This document shows, piece after piece, positions 35,953 through 46,504 of a stretch of 64,000 bases of DNA; position 1 is the first letter of the stretch, and each line of letters opens with the position of its first letter. This stretch comes from Uranotaenia lowii. Its lineage: Eukaryota > Arthropoda > Insecta > Diptera > Culicidae. The translations under genes were made by a program, and so were the position numbers. The notes below the pieces were generated by a model. The model did not search any database and had not been told where the DNA came from. It saw nothing but the letters and a program-made list of their open reading frames with translations. Where the stretch lies: the NCBI RefSeq assembly GCF_029784155.1, contig NC_073691.1, positions 128,464,714 to 128,528,713 of the forward strand, written 5' to 3'.

Positions 35953-36578
35953 AAAATCAACCGTCATCAAAGTAATAAAAGTGTTCGAAGAACATTTAGA
36001 TCTGGGCAATATCGAAACCCCGGAGCCGCAGTGACGAACAGAAGGGCGGCTAAGCCTTTTTGACAAAGTTTGATTACGTGGTGATGGACGACGAAACCTT
36101 AGCTGGAAGGGGAAAGGCGGCAGGCATTTCCAATCACATTAAACTATCAAAGTTTGCCAGGAAATATTTCGTTTGGCAAGCTATCTGTTATATGTAGCTT
36201 TAAATGCGACATTTTCGTTGCAACCGGTACCGTCAACCAGGAAGTTTACGGGAAAGAATTTATTCAAAAGAGTTCGCTGCCTTTCCTTAAGAAACATGAC
36301 TTGTATGTGCTGTTTTGGTCGGATTAGGGATCCTGCCAGGTCATAGACTGGTATGCCACTAAAAACATTCAGGTTGTATTCAAGAATAAGAACCCACCAA
36401 ACATAACAGAACTTTGCTCAATCGAAAAGTTTTGGGCGATAGTTGACCTCATGAAAACTCAAAAAACTGTTAGTAGTGAGAAGCAGTTAAAAGCATAAAT
36501 ACTTTAATTTTTTACAAACAAATACGTAATCGATTCACGCGCAATTTAGTTTGACCACTTTTTGATCCGAACACCCTT

Positions 36579-37365
36579 TGCTTATAGGTAAAGGCCGTAG
36601 AGGGTTTATTTTCTTTTGGTTTTCGTTCATTCATTTCGGTTTGTCGGTTCTGTTGTCTTCATTTGTCTGTGTGTCTTTCGAGGAGATCGCGGCGCACACG
36701 TCTCACATTGTTTTCAGGTCATTATTTTGCAGAGGCTTAACACTTGCTGCTGCGCCGATTCTACTCGAATTAACTGACTGGCTAGTGGTTAAATTGAGAG
36801 TGCAGCCGCCCTCCGTGAGAATGTACCAAACTAGTGCGCGCCCCAAATATAATTGTTACTGATGATGATGATGACGATGATGGTGTGCTGATGATATGAC
36901 GAAGTACCCATAATTAGTTTATGGTGACACTTTGGGGGTGACCTCCGTTTGTTAATTCTTCTTCTGTGATTTCTTCGGTGTTGAACTTTGGTAAAAGATT
37001 TGCGGGTAATTGAATAATTAGCTCTGAGTTTATTCGAAAGGAAAAGTTTTTAACCGTCAGAACTTACCAGATACATATTAGTTAAGGATACCTATTAGCA
37101 CCGAGACCCAAAAAATAATTTTTTGAAGGCAAATGACCACCAATGTTGAAATCCTCTTTGAAAAAGAGAAAATAAAATAGAACTAGGTTGGACTGAGTAT
37201 CAGTCCAAGCGGTTGTCGAAAGCTACAGCTAAGAGAAGCTGAAAAACACGCGTAAACTGGAAATAAACCTAATTTTCTTAAAACGATCATTCTGGTAGCA
37301 TAAAAAATTCTAGATTGATACATTTTTCGATTTGCCTAAAGGCGAGGTTGAAAAAAAAACGACAA
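36579..37365. other. Non-coding, with GAT repeat
   Basis: A short GATGATGATGATGACGATG run at 36861-36885 gives a YCAY-rich tract on the minus strand. The open frame 36578-36862 (MLIGKGRRGFIFF...) is hydrophobic but matches no family I know and ends at that repeat. No gene supported. Confidence 0.4.
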
Positions 37366-37369
37366 CAAA

Positions 37370-37854
37370 CTGGGAATCGTGGGCCACATAATGTGCGGGG
37401 TATCTTGGGCCACCTTTATTTTGGTGTTTTTATACATGTTCACAGCTTAAAATACCATATCTGTAAAGTTTTCTCATGCCAAAGGAAGAGCTATGAAAAA
37501 TATTCTGTCAATTTTTATCAATGCGATAGAGACGGACCTAAATCCTGTATAAGGAATTTTGATAAAACGTTCGCGAGCCATGTTTTTAAAATAATTTGAT
37601 CATACACAGCTCTCTTTTTTTATTTCCTCACCTGAAATTACTTTCAAATAACAACATGAATTATTAATTATAGATTTGGGTCAACTCATAAACTTTGCAT
37701 GTTATTTGATAAATTTGGATATGATGGTGCACGGTTCTCTACAATTTTCAAAATTAAAAAAAATACTTTTTTCAAACAGTTAGAACTCGGGGAAATAATT
37801 TACTAAAAAGTAAAAAAAAATTGCTTAATGATACGTAAGAAATGTAAAAAAACC
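37370..37854. repeat. Direct repeat unit, left copy (ATCGTGGGCCAC family)
   Basis: Shares order and sequence with 44047-44500: GAATCGTGGGCCACA at the start, CTGTAAAGTTTTCT, GAGCCATGTTTT, TTTGGGTCAACTCAT and ACTTTGCATGTTATTTG. Separation less the intervening LINE is about 0.86 kb. Confidence 0.75.
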
Positions 37855-38601
37855 ATAGGGGAGAGTGGGGTATCGTGGGCCATGGGGCAACATGGGCCAC
37901 TTTTAATATCTCAAATGTGTGTTGAGATAATAATCTCAAACCAACTGGCATCGTCGTCGCTTTGCGTGAGCATATATTTCTATATGTTGTTGGCTGAAAT
38001 ACGCATCATATGCTTCTTTTATTTATCAAGCTAAAAAAAGTTAGAAAAATTTACTTACATAATTAAAAAAACACCCATTCCAACCGTAAAGTTTGTACCG
38101 TGCAGTCGCATTGTTCTATCGCTCTTCTAAAACGAAACAATAGTGTGTGATTTTCGGTACGCGCATCGTGTTTCCAGCCCGATACAACTGGCCTTGAATG
38201 TGCCGTAAGGGAGTTCGAGGGATCCAATAGGTAACCCGCCATCCGGAGTAGGTGTGCCGTCGCCGGGGACCAGGAGCCTCAACACGATAGCCAGTCGACC
38301 ACAAAAGAAGAAAGCGCTTTTTTCGACCAAGCCACGTGGTCATCAAGGTCATCAAATCAGCTGCCATATCGCAATCGAGCTGAGCGGAGGGTGGCTACAA
38401 AACAAAGCCGCACTGGACTCATTTGATGCAACAACAACAAAAAATTAAGATTTGTATTTGCTTTATTCATTTTCCCTTTTTTTTTAACCTAAACTAGTAC
38501 TATCCCTAGCTACCTTTTCTCTTTGTTTTTTTTTCGGATTTTGTGAGTGTACTTCGTTCATATTTTAATTACGGAAGACATATTTGTCCCCGTAATAAAA
38601 T

Positions 38602-40062
38602 ATGAGCGAAGGCGGAGGGGAGGACCCCACAGTTCCTATGGATGATGGGAGCATCCTCTATGAAAATGTTGAGCACCTGGAGGACCCTAGCTTTTCCACT
38701 GAGAATAACATCTCAGTTGATGAAGCGGGTCCTTCAGGTGCTCATACATTTACAAAAGAAGATCTCTCGCCATCACCCACAGAAACTGCGACCCCCCGAA
38801 TCAAGGTTTATTCGGCTAATTCGACTTTTGCTGGTCCGTGGGTGGTTTTTTTCCGGCCTAAACCTAACGGAAAACCACTCAACGTTATTCAAATTACGAA
38901 GACTCTGGCTAAGTGGTCCTCTGTAACCAGCGTTACAAAGGTAAGACCTAACAAATTGCGGGTTGTCGTGGCTAGCCTGAAAGCAGCCAACGAAATTGTT
39001 GCCAGCAATCATTTCAACTTGGAATATCGAGTGTTTGTTCCATCTCGAGAGGTGGAAATTGAGGGAGTGATATCCGAAATGAGTCTGACAGCAGAATATG
39101 TTAAAGCCCACGGTGTGGGCAGATTCAGGAGCCTCGACTCGACTGAGGTCAAAATCTTGGACTGCCGCCAACTCGTGACTGCCTCCGTCGTTGCTGGCGT
39201 TAAAAAATATTCGCCGTCAGCCTCATTTCGGGTAACATTTGAGGGTACAGCACTCCCTCATTATGTCCTCATTGATGACATGCTAAGGCTTCCAGTTAGG
39301 CTGTTCGTGCCTCGTCCCATGAATTGCGACAAATGCATCAAAATAGGACATACTGCCTCCCACTGTTGTAGTAAACCTCGTTGTTCTCGTTGTGGTGAAA
39401 ATCATGGGGATGGAGCGTGCTCCGCAACAGTTCACAAATGTGTATATTGCGGAGGTTCTCCCCATGATTTATCTTCTTGTGACGCATTTAAAAACAGTTG
39501 GGTAAAACAGAGGCGTTCATTAATAGAAAGATCTAAACGCTCCTATGCCGCAGTTCTGAAAAGCACATCTCCTCCGGTAGAATCTCTCTCAAACAATGTT
39601 TTTTCTGTACTGCCGGTTGACGACGGTGCCACAGATACAACTGATGAAGAACAGCCATCATTCTTGTTAGGGAGCTCCCGGAAGCGTTCAAAGGTAACTT
39701 CTCCTAAAATTCCTAAAAAGGTCCCTCTAATCAGCTCATCAATCAGCAGTGGTAAGAAATCTTCAGTGGATAAGGAGAACCAAATCCCGCCTGGTTTTCG
39801 CGGGAAAACTACATCTTCCAATGATCCTGCAGTCGCAGGAACATCAAAACACCCAACACCTAACACTAGCTCTTCTGCGGTGACTGTCCAAATGGGACTT
39901 TTCAAGCTGTCCGATATTGTGAATGGACTGCTTTCGTTTTTTGATGCATCGGACTCCATAAGAAGCATTATTTCAGCAATGCTTCCTATTGTGAAGACAT
40001 TTTTTGAGCAATTGATGCAAACTTGGCCCCTTCTTTCAGTGTTTATCTCTCTCGATGGCTAA
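38602..40062 (+). CDS. LINE ORF1: nucleic-acid-binding Gag-like protein
   Basis: 486-residue ORF1, expected to coat LINE RNA and act as chaperone in the ribonucleoprotein particle. An acidic Ser/Thr/Pro-rich N-terminus precedes a conserved central region (about residues 70-235, with GPWVVFFRPKPNGKPLNVIQ). Then come three zinc knuckles around residues 240-300: CDKCIKIGHTASHC, CSRCGENHGDGAC and CVYCGGSPHDLSSC. A basic/Ser-rich C-terminus follows, with a hydrophobic end. The ATG at 38602 is the first in frame after the stop-containing leader. The stop TAA (40060-40062) overlaps the ORF2 start. No frame damage. Confidence 0.92.
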   Translation: MSEGGGEDPTVPMDDGSILYENVEHLEDPSFSTENNISVDEAGPSGAHTFTKEDLSPSPTETATPRIKVYSANSTFAGPWVVFFRPKPNGKPLNVIQITKTLAKWSSVTSVTKVRPNKLRVVVASLKAANEIVASNHFNLEYRVFVPSREVEIEGVISEMSLTAEYVKAHGVGRFRSLDSTEVKILDCRQLVTASVVAGVKKYSPSASFRVTFEGTALPHYVLIDDMLRLPVRLFVPRPMNCDKCIKIGHTASHCCSKPRCSRCGENHGDGACSATVHKCVYCGGSPHDLSSCDAFKNSWVKQRRSLIERSKRSYAAVLKSTSPPVESLSNNVFSVLPVDDGATDTTDEEQPSFLLGSSRKRSKVTSPKIPKKVPLISSSISSGKKSSVDKENQIPPGFRGKTTSSNDPAVAGTSKHPTPNTSSSAVTVQMGLFKLSDIVNGLLSFFDASDSIRSIISAMLPIVKTFFEQLMQTWPLLSVFISLDG

Positions 40063-43000
40063 TTTACGCCGAGAGGTCGGAGATATCACTGTTATACAGT
40101 GGAACTGTCGTAGTCTCATTCCTAAACTGGATGTGGTCAACCATTTACTTCATAAAACGAACTGTGATATTTTTGCATTGTCCGAAACTTGGTTATCTTC
40201 TCAATCTAACATCTCATTCCACAATTTTAATATTATCCGCCTGGATCGTGACGATTCTTATGGAGGGGTACTTTTGGGGATCAATAAGTGCCACTCTTTT
40301 TATAGAATTCACCTTCCTTTATCGGGCGGAATTGAAGCTGTTGCTTGTCATACAACTATAAGAGGTAAGGACTTATGTGTTGTCAGTTTGTACTGGCCTC
40401 ATAGAGTTGCAGTGGATCGAAGTCACCTAGAGGACCTGTGCTCAGTGCTCCCCGAGCCAAGGTTGATCCTGGGGGACTTCAATTCGCATGGAACTGTCTG
40501 GGGAGAACAAATTGACGATAGTCGTTCAACTCTTATCTATGACATTTGTGACAGTTTCAATTTAACAATTTTGAACACGGGTGAAAAAACACGGGTACCT
40601 AAACCTCCTGCAAGACAAAGCGCAATTGACCTCTCACTCTGCTCAAATTCCCTATCATTTGATTGCCAGTGGAAGGTGGTCCATGATCCTAATGGTAGTG
40701 ATCACTTGCCTATCGAAATTACAATCACTAATGGGGTCAGCTCTTCAAACACAATAAATATGACATATGACCTTACAAGACACATCGACTGGAAAAAGTA
40801 CTCGGACGAAATAATAACAGCCATCGATTCTATGCATGTTCTATCTCCGTTGGAGGAGTACCACTTTCTTTCACGTTTGATATATGAAAGTGCACTTTGT
40901 GCTCAAACGAAACCCATCCCAGATTCATCTGTTCCTAGAAGGCGCCCTAATCCTTGGTGGGACCAGCAGTGTTCCAAGCTTTATAAAGACAAATCGAAAG
41001 CATTCAAAGATTTTCGAAAACATGGAACTCTCGTCCTTTTTGAAACATATGTTTCCCTTGAAAAGCAGTTCAAAAACTTGATCAAGGGGAAGAAAAAGGC
41101 GTATTGGAGGAATTTTGTGGGTGGTTTATCACGGGAAACATCCTTGAGTACCTTGTGGAGAGTGGCACGAAGCATGCGTAACCGATCATCTACAAATGAA
41201 AGTGAAGAATATTCACATAGATGGATATTTAACTTCGCACGGAAAGTCTGTCCAGATTCTACACCTGTGCAAAAAATAATCCGGAATGTGCCTCCAGATA
41301 GGTGTGATCTAGATTCCAGTTTTTCAATGGTCGAATTCTCACTTGCTCTCCTATCTTGCAACAATTCAGCTCCGGGAATTGATAAAATAAAATTTAACTT
41401 GTTGAAAAACCTTCCGGATGCCGCCAAATTTCGCTTGTTAAATTTATTTAATCAATTCTTGGAGCACAACATTGTTCCCCAAGATTGGAGACAAGTAAGA
41501 GTCATTGCTATCCAAAAGCCCGGAAAACCAGCTTCTGATCCCAATTCGTACCGTCCAATAGCGATGTTGTCTTGTATACGCAAATTGATGGAGAAAATGA
41601 TTTTGTTCCGATTGGATAAGTGGATGGAAACAAATGGCCTCCTTTCAGATACTCAATTTGGGTTTCGAAGGGGTAAAGGGACAAACGATTGTCTTGCTTT
41701 GCTGTCTTCAGAGATACAAATGGCGTATGCGAAACGTGAGCAAATGGCTTCAGTGTTTCTAGACATAAAGGGAGCTTTTGATGCTGTCTCAATAGAGGTT
41801 TTGTCAGACAAATTGCACTCCCGAGGTCTGCCTCCACTATTGAACAACATCTTATACAGCTTGCTTTGTGAGAAACATCTGAACTTTGCTCACGGAGATA
41901 TTGCAATTAGAAGAACCTCTTACATGGGCCTCCCACAGGGTTCATGTTTGAGTCCACTTTTGTACAACTTTTACGTGAGCGACATCGACAGTTGTCTCTC
42001 TGAAGGCTGCACTCTAAGACAACTTGCAGATGATGGCGTGGTGTCTGTCACAGGATCTACTGAGTCTCATCTGCACAGACCTTTACAAGATACTTTAGAC
42101 AGATTGTCAACCTGGGCTTTGGGACTTGGGATTGAGTTTTCTCCACAGAAAACGGAGATGGTTGTTTTCTCTAAGAAGCGTAGACCTGCTCAACCTAAGC
42201 TTCATCTCCTAGGCAGAACGATCACTCAATCGAGGTGTTTTAAGTATCTTGGGGTTTGGTTTGATTCCAAGTGTACCTGGAGAGCCCATATTGAGTATCT
42301 GAAAGGAAAATGCCAACAAAGAATCAATTTTCTCCGATCAATCACTGGCACCTGGTGGGGAGCCCATCCTGAAGATCTTATAAAACTGTACCGTACAACG
42401 ATTCTCTCAGTGATGGAATATGGCAGTTTCTGTTTCCAATCAACTGCTAAAACGCACCTCATCAAACTCGAGCGTATTCAATATCGATGTCTACGAATAG
42501 CATTGGGTTGTATGCCCTCAACGCATACCATGAGTCTCGAAGTTTTGGCAGGTATACTTCCACTGAAAGATCGATTTTATTCACTATCTCTCCGGTTCCT
42601 CATCAGGTGTGAGGTCATGAACCCATTGGTGATTGCAAATTTCGAGAAGCTCCTTGAGCAAAATTTTCAAACAAGATATAGGGCTGTATATCATGAATTC
42701 ATGTCTATGCAGGTTAATCCTTCATCGTATTCTTCCATCCGTGTTTTTCTCCCTGATTACGACATTTCCTCTGTCCAGTTTGATTTGTCCATGCAGCAGG
42801 AAATCCGCGGGATCCCTGAACAACACCGTCCCTTCGTTGTTCCAAGGATTTTTTATGCAAAGTATGGACACGTCAATGCTGAAAAAATGTACTTTACTGA
42901 TGGATCTCTTATAAACGAGTGTACCGGGTTTGGAGTGTACAATCAAATATCCTGTGCATCTTATAGTCTGCAATCTCCATGCTCCGTGTATATCGCTGAA

Positions 43001-43738
43001 TTAGCAGCCATTCATTGGTCACTGGATAACATAGCCACGCGAACCGTTGAACACTATTTCATTGTAACGGACAGTCTCAGCTCAGTTGAGGCTATTCGTT
43101 CAATAAAGCCCGGAAAGCACTCGCCGTACTTCCTTGAGAAGATACGGATAACGTTGAGTGCTTTATCAAGACGCTGCTTTAGCATCACCTTCGTCTGGGT
43201 TCCTTCACATTGCTCGATAGTGGGCAATGAGAAGGCAGACTCACTAGCGAAGGTGGGTGCAACTGAAGGCGATATTTATCAGCGTCAAATTGCCTTCAAT
43301 GAGTTCTATTTTTTGATTCGTCGAAACGCTCTCGTCAACTGGCAGCGCAAATGGTACGAAGATGAGAAGGGCCGCTGGCTCCACTCGATTATTCCAAAGG
43401 TAAGCCTCAAACCCTGGTTTAATAGGTTGGACCTGAGTCGGGATTTTATTCGTATATTCTCCCGTCTCATGTCCAATCATTATTCCATGGATGCGGTACT
43501 CTATCGTTTAAATATTGCTGGCAGCAATTTGTGTGGCTGTGGCCAAGGTTACCACGACATCGAGCATATCGTTTGGTCATGTGAGGTCCATCTAGCCGCC
43601 AGAGCGGATTTATTGGACTCCCTTCGGGCCCGAGGGAAACCACCCTACACCCCAGTAAGAGATGTATTAGCTGCGATAGACCTTGATTACATGTTCGAAA
43701 TCTACCTCTTCTTGAAAGCTATCAACCTCTGTCTTTAA
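40055..43738 (+). CDS. LINE ORF2: endonuclease, reverse transcriptase, RNase H
   Basis: 1227-residue polyprotein that nicks target DNA and copies the LINE RNA onto it. The apurinic-type endonuclease covers residues 10-230: WNCRS (Asn17), LSETW, LILGDFNSHG and a terminal GSDHLP. The reverse transcriptase covers about 480-760: VFLDIKGAFDAV with catalytic Asp near 570, GLPQGSCLSPLLYNFYVSDI and the LADDGVV box near 658. RNase H covers about 945-1075: YFTDGS, AELAAIHW, VTDSLSS and VPSHCSIVGNEKADSLAK. A Cys/His motif (CGCGQGYHDIEHIVWSC) lies near 1165. All catalytic residues are present. It starts inside the end of ORF1 (ATGGCTAA, 8-nt overlap, different frame), so translation probably depends on termination-reinitiation. 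Confidence 0.95.
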   Translation: MANLRREVGDITVIQWNCRSLIPKLDVVNHLLHKTNCDIFALSETWLSSQSNISFHNFNIIRLDRDDSYGGVLLGINKCHSFYRIHLPLSGGIEAVACHTTIRGKDLCVVSLYWPHRVAVDRSHLEDLCSVLPEPRLILGDFNSHGTVWGEQIDDSRSTLIYDICDSFNLTILNTGEKTRVPKPPARQSAIDLSLCSNSLSFDCQWKVVHDPNGSDHLPIEITITNGVSSSNTINMTYDLTRHIDWKKYSDEIITAIDSMHVLSPLEEYHFLSRLIYESALCAQTKPIPDSSVPRRRPNPWWDQQCSKLYKDKSKAFKDFRKHGTLVLFETYVSLEKQFKNLIKGKKKAYWRNFVGGLSRETSLSTLWRVARSMRNRSSTNESEEYSHRWIFNFARKVCPDSTPVQKIIRNVPPDRCDLDSSFSMVEFSLALLSCNNSAPGIDKIKFNLLKNLPDAAKFRLLNLFNQFLEHNIVPQDWRQVRVIAIQKPGKPASDPNSYRPIAMLSCIRKLMEKMILFRLDKWMETNGLLSDTQFGFRRGKGTNDCLALLSSEIQMAYAKREQMASVFLDIKGAFDAVSIEVLSDKLHSRGLPPLLNNILYSLLCEKHLNFAHGDIAIRRTSYMGLPQGSCLSPLLYNFYVSDIDSCLSEGCTLRQLADDGVVSVTGSTESHLHRPLQDTLDRLSTWALGLGIEFSPQKTEMVVFSKKRRPAQPKLHLLGRTITQSRCFKYLGVWFDSKCTWRAHIEYLKGKCQQRINFLRSITGTWWGAHPEDLIKLYRTTILSVMEYGSFCFQSTAKTHLIKLERIQYRCLRIALGCMPSTHTMSLEVLAGILPLKDRFYSLSLRFLIRCEVMNPLVIANFEKLLEQNFQTRYRAVYHEFMSMQVNPSSYSSIRVFLPDYDISSVQFDLSMQQEIRGIPEQHRPFVVPRIFYAKYGHVNAEKMYFTDGSLINECTGFGVYNQISCASYSLQSPCSVYIAELAAIHWSLDNIATRTVEHYFIVTDSLSSVEAIRSIKPGKHSPYFLEKIRITLSALSRRCFSITFVWVPSHCSIVGNEKADSLAKVGATEGDIYQRQIAFNEFYFLIRRNALVNWQRKWYEDEKGRWLHSIIPKVSLKPWFNRLDLSRDFIRIFSRLMSNHYSMDAVLYRLNIAGSNLCGCGQGYHDIEHIVWSCEVHLAARADLLDSLRARGKPPYTPVRDVLAAIDLDYMFEIYLFLKAINLCL

Positions 43739-44046
43739 ACAATCCTTTACTATTTTCCCTATATCTATTCTAGTTCTTAACAATGAATTGTAAATACAAA
43801 AAAAAAACAGACTTTGGCTCCTTAAAACCTTCGGTATGAGCCGTTTCAAATAAACGATTTATAAAAAAAAAAAAAAAAAAAAACACCCGCTAATTTCATC
43901 GATGGGGAACCTAAAGTGCATAACAAAAATATGCTCATACGCTTATGATCTAAGTTTTTTCATGATCTTTCACGTGGAAAAGGAATTTTTGATGAAACAT
44001 CAATAAGTCACACAAACGCAACCAATTTGCAAATCATTGCTTATGG

Positions 44047-44500
44047 AGAATCGTGGGCCACACATCTTGAACCACCTATATTTTTATGTTTTTATACACA
44101 TTCAGAACTTAAAATACGTTGTTCCTATCTGTAAAGTTTTCTTTTGCCAAATGAAGAGTTATGAAAAATATTTGTTCCATCCTATATATAAAATTTTGCC
44201 AAAACGTTCGAGAGCCATGTTTTGAAATCTATGCGATCATACAGAGCTCTCGTTTTTATTCCATCGTCTAAAATTGCTTTGAAATAACAAAATGAATTAG
44301 GAAATCACAGTTTTGGGTCAACTCATGTACTTTGCATGTTATTTGGTCAATTTGGATTTGGTGGCCCACGATTCCCCACCATTTTTCAAAATCCAAAAAA
44401 TATTGCTTTTTTTCAAATTTGGGGAAAATAACTTTTAAAAATTATATAAAAATACCTTATGATACCTTGAAAATGTAGAAAACCATACCATTTTTTATTT
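44047..44500. repeat. Direct repeat unit, right copy (ATCGTGGGCCAC family)
   Basis: Right-hand partner of 37370-37854, in the same orientation and motif order. It includes GTGGCCCACGATTCCCCACC near 44361. Confidence 0.75.
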
Positions 44501-44655
44501 TCATTTTATCTTTTATAATAAAGAAGTTATGGAACAACGAAAAAAAGTGGCTCATGATTCCCCACTCTCCCATACCATTTTCTCATTTTATCTTTTGTAA
44601 TATAGAAGTTGTGGATCATAGAAAAAAGTGGCCCATGAATCACCACTTTCCCCGA
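44500..44655. repeat. Tandem duplication of a MITE end (~75 bp x2)
   Basis: Two units end in AAAAAGTGGCTCATGATTCC and AAAAAGTGGCCCATGAATCA, each preceded by CATTTTATCTTTT and AGAAGTT. The second lies just outside the proposed MITE boundary. Confidence 0.65.
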
Positions 44656-46440
44656 ATATTGAAATCAATTCTTGCAAATCGGATTCTCATTCGATGTATA
44701 AAATTATAAAAAATAGCTCAGTTTGACAAAAAAAATTTAAACATTTTTCTGAAAAAGTTTATGATTTTGATAGTCGAAAACATTGCCAGGATCGTTAAAA
44801 CAAAAAAAAAAAAACACGTTTCATTTCACTTCGTGATTTTGAAATCAAATATCGCAAAGGAAAAAGTAAAGTAAGTCTAAAAGTATCAAATTGGTAAAAG
44901 AAAATAGTTTTAGAAGTGTAAGTTCTCATGTGAAGTAGTCAATTAAAATGTAGTGACTTTCGGTTCTAAAACAAGCATTCATGAATTAAGACGAATCAAA
45001 GGGATACGACGGAGGCGGGCGACTTTTCCCTACATGTAGGTACATGAATCTTCAAAGCAGGAATGAAGTTTCTATCAATTTACAATATTCTTTTTGATAA
45101 ATTTTGATTCGATTTTGAACCCAGAAAACATTGATTACAATGTTTTCCATACAAACATCTGTCCAAAAAAGAATGAAACCGTTTGTTGAGCGATGATGAA
45201 CCTCATTTTTAAACCGGCACCATTTTTGATCGCGTGAATCTATTTTTATGAAATTTTACCTGGTAGAAGATTATACAAATTTCAAGATTTTTCAATGAAA
45301 ATGTTAAAACATACAGAGAATTCAGCGATTTTCCTTTTATGGAAATCGCTCTATCTTTGTTTCAAATCATTGTAAAACTTCAATCTTTGTATAGTGTTAG
45401 TTGGATAGTTGAACTAAATTTTGTGGAAATTTCATGAAAAAATATCAACCAAGACTCAAGAGAGAAATGGCAGCTTGTCAAAGTTGGCAGGGAATGCACC
45501 GCTTCACGCGATTTCATTATTTTTTGAACGCAACTGTAAATATCAATAGATTTATGTCTGTCTGTCTGTCCTCAAAAAACAGTACAGGAATCCTTCCATG
45601 CTTTGTTTTCAGTTCAGAGACTGGTATTTCGTTTAGCAACTTAATATCTTCTTCTTCTCCTTTGAGCGTTTTCGATTGATCAATCGAAGATAGTAAGTTG
45701 CTATCGAAATACCGGTATCTAAAACGTGGATTAGTCAAAGGAATCTTTCGATTGCTTCGATTCAATAGAGTTCTTCAACCCAGTAGGCTCAAAACACACA
45801 TCAAAGCATTCCAGATTTTTATATTGCCGATGTAGAAAATACTATTGGCGATTTGCAGCTGAAAACGACATACAGAGGGCTTTGCAATTAAACTGATGAT
45901 GTTACGGGCGCAAATGTCAAAACGCTAAGTATTTTTTCAAAACATTCCATCAAATTTGAAAATTTTGGTGTAAAATATGATATTTGATCCGATTTGGCTG
46001 GGGGATTTGGTAAGAAAACGTGAATTACGTAACCCTTCATATTTTTCAAAAAAATTTAATAATAAACCTTCATAATTTCTAGTTTTCGAAAAAAAAATTG
46101 CTGTTCCATCTAATGCAGCCTGAAAAAAGATTTCTTCTGCTTCCTCAAAACTAAACGGCAACTGGCGAAATTAAAGGTTTTATCGATAACGATTGAGACA
46201 CCAACTAACCTCATCTCGAGCTTGATGAACGTTCTTAAGGTAATTTTAAAATTCCATATTCCCTAAGCTGTGAAATAAACACCAAATTTCTCTCCGTAGA
46301 GTCAACTGGAAGGTAATTAAGTTCCGTCAGGTACTATCGGCTTCTGAGAAATTTTGGGGACAAAACACTAGCGCCAAAATAATATTGACGAATAAGGCTT
46401 TAACCATTAATTCGAAAATTTTAACAGCATGCTTTGGAGT
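44656..46440. other. Non-coding, no recognised gene
   Basis: AT-rich. TATTTCGTTTAGCAACTTA (near 45627) recurs as an imperfect inverted sequence near 45690 (TAAGTTGCTATCGAAATACC), a small hairpin. No coding signature. Confidence 0.4.
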
Positions 46441-46504
46441 TTTTGTTTACACCACATCGATGAAAGCTTCATGATTCATTTTTTCGTGTGGGAGTGATTC
46501 GATG

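Larger units (their letters stand above)
34427..36578 (+). mobile_element. Older DD37E-type element (copy 4) with two insertions
   Basis: The left end GGATGTTCGGATCAAAAAGT (near 34429) and right end ACTTTTTGATCCGAACACCC (near 36557-36576) are inverted repeats of a related but distinct family. Transposase relics: start MASKKEELRIKIW near 34577, helix KSTVIKVIKVFEE after 35955, FDYVVMDDETL near 36072, and a final SIEKFWAIV near 36420. About 200 bp between the helix and first Asp block are deleted. Two elements are inserted (34644-34869 and 34919-35952). No clear TA duplication remains. Confidence 0.78.
38077..43876 (+). mobile_element. Full-length LINE (I/LOA-group) with two intact ORFs
   Basis: 5.8-kb non-LTR retrotransposon with a 525-bp 5' UTR, a CCHC ORF1, an endonuclease-RT-RNase H ORF2, a short 3' UTR with AATAAA near 43849 and a poly(A) tail (from about 43863). 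A 12-bp A-rich target duplication ending ACACCC lies at 38065-38076 and 43877-43888; its A-rich part cannot be separated from the tail. Intact ORFs, both ends and a clean duplication point to a recent insertion. Three CCHC knuckles plus RNase H place it in the I/LOA/Jockey side of the LINE tree; the exact clade is not resolved. Confidence 0.93.
37858..44571. mobile_element. MITE with GGGGAGAGTGGGG ends, split by a LINE
   Basis: The left terminus GGGGAGAGTGGGGTATCGTG at 37858 and right terminus CATGATTCCCCACTCTCCC ending 44571 are inverted, with ATA at 37855-37857 and 44572-44574. Without the 5.8-kb LINE inserted at 38077 the element is about 0.9 kb. The left end has one extra G, so the exact boundary is uncertain. 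Confidence 0.5.

Noticed and set aside
36578..36862. 94-codon hydrophobic open frame
   Set aside because: No family resemblance, ends at a microsatellite, and lies just outside a dead transposon.
38116..38448. Open frames in the LINE 5' leader on both strands
   Set aside because: They precede ORF1, overlap each other, and have no domain; best read as the LINE 5' UTR.
40981..41906. Minus-strand open frames within the LINE
   Set aside because: Antisense shadows of intact ORF2.
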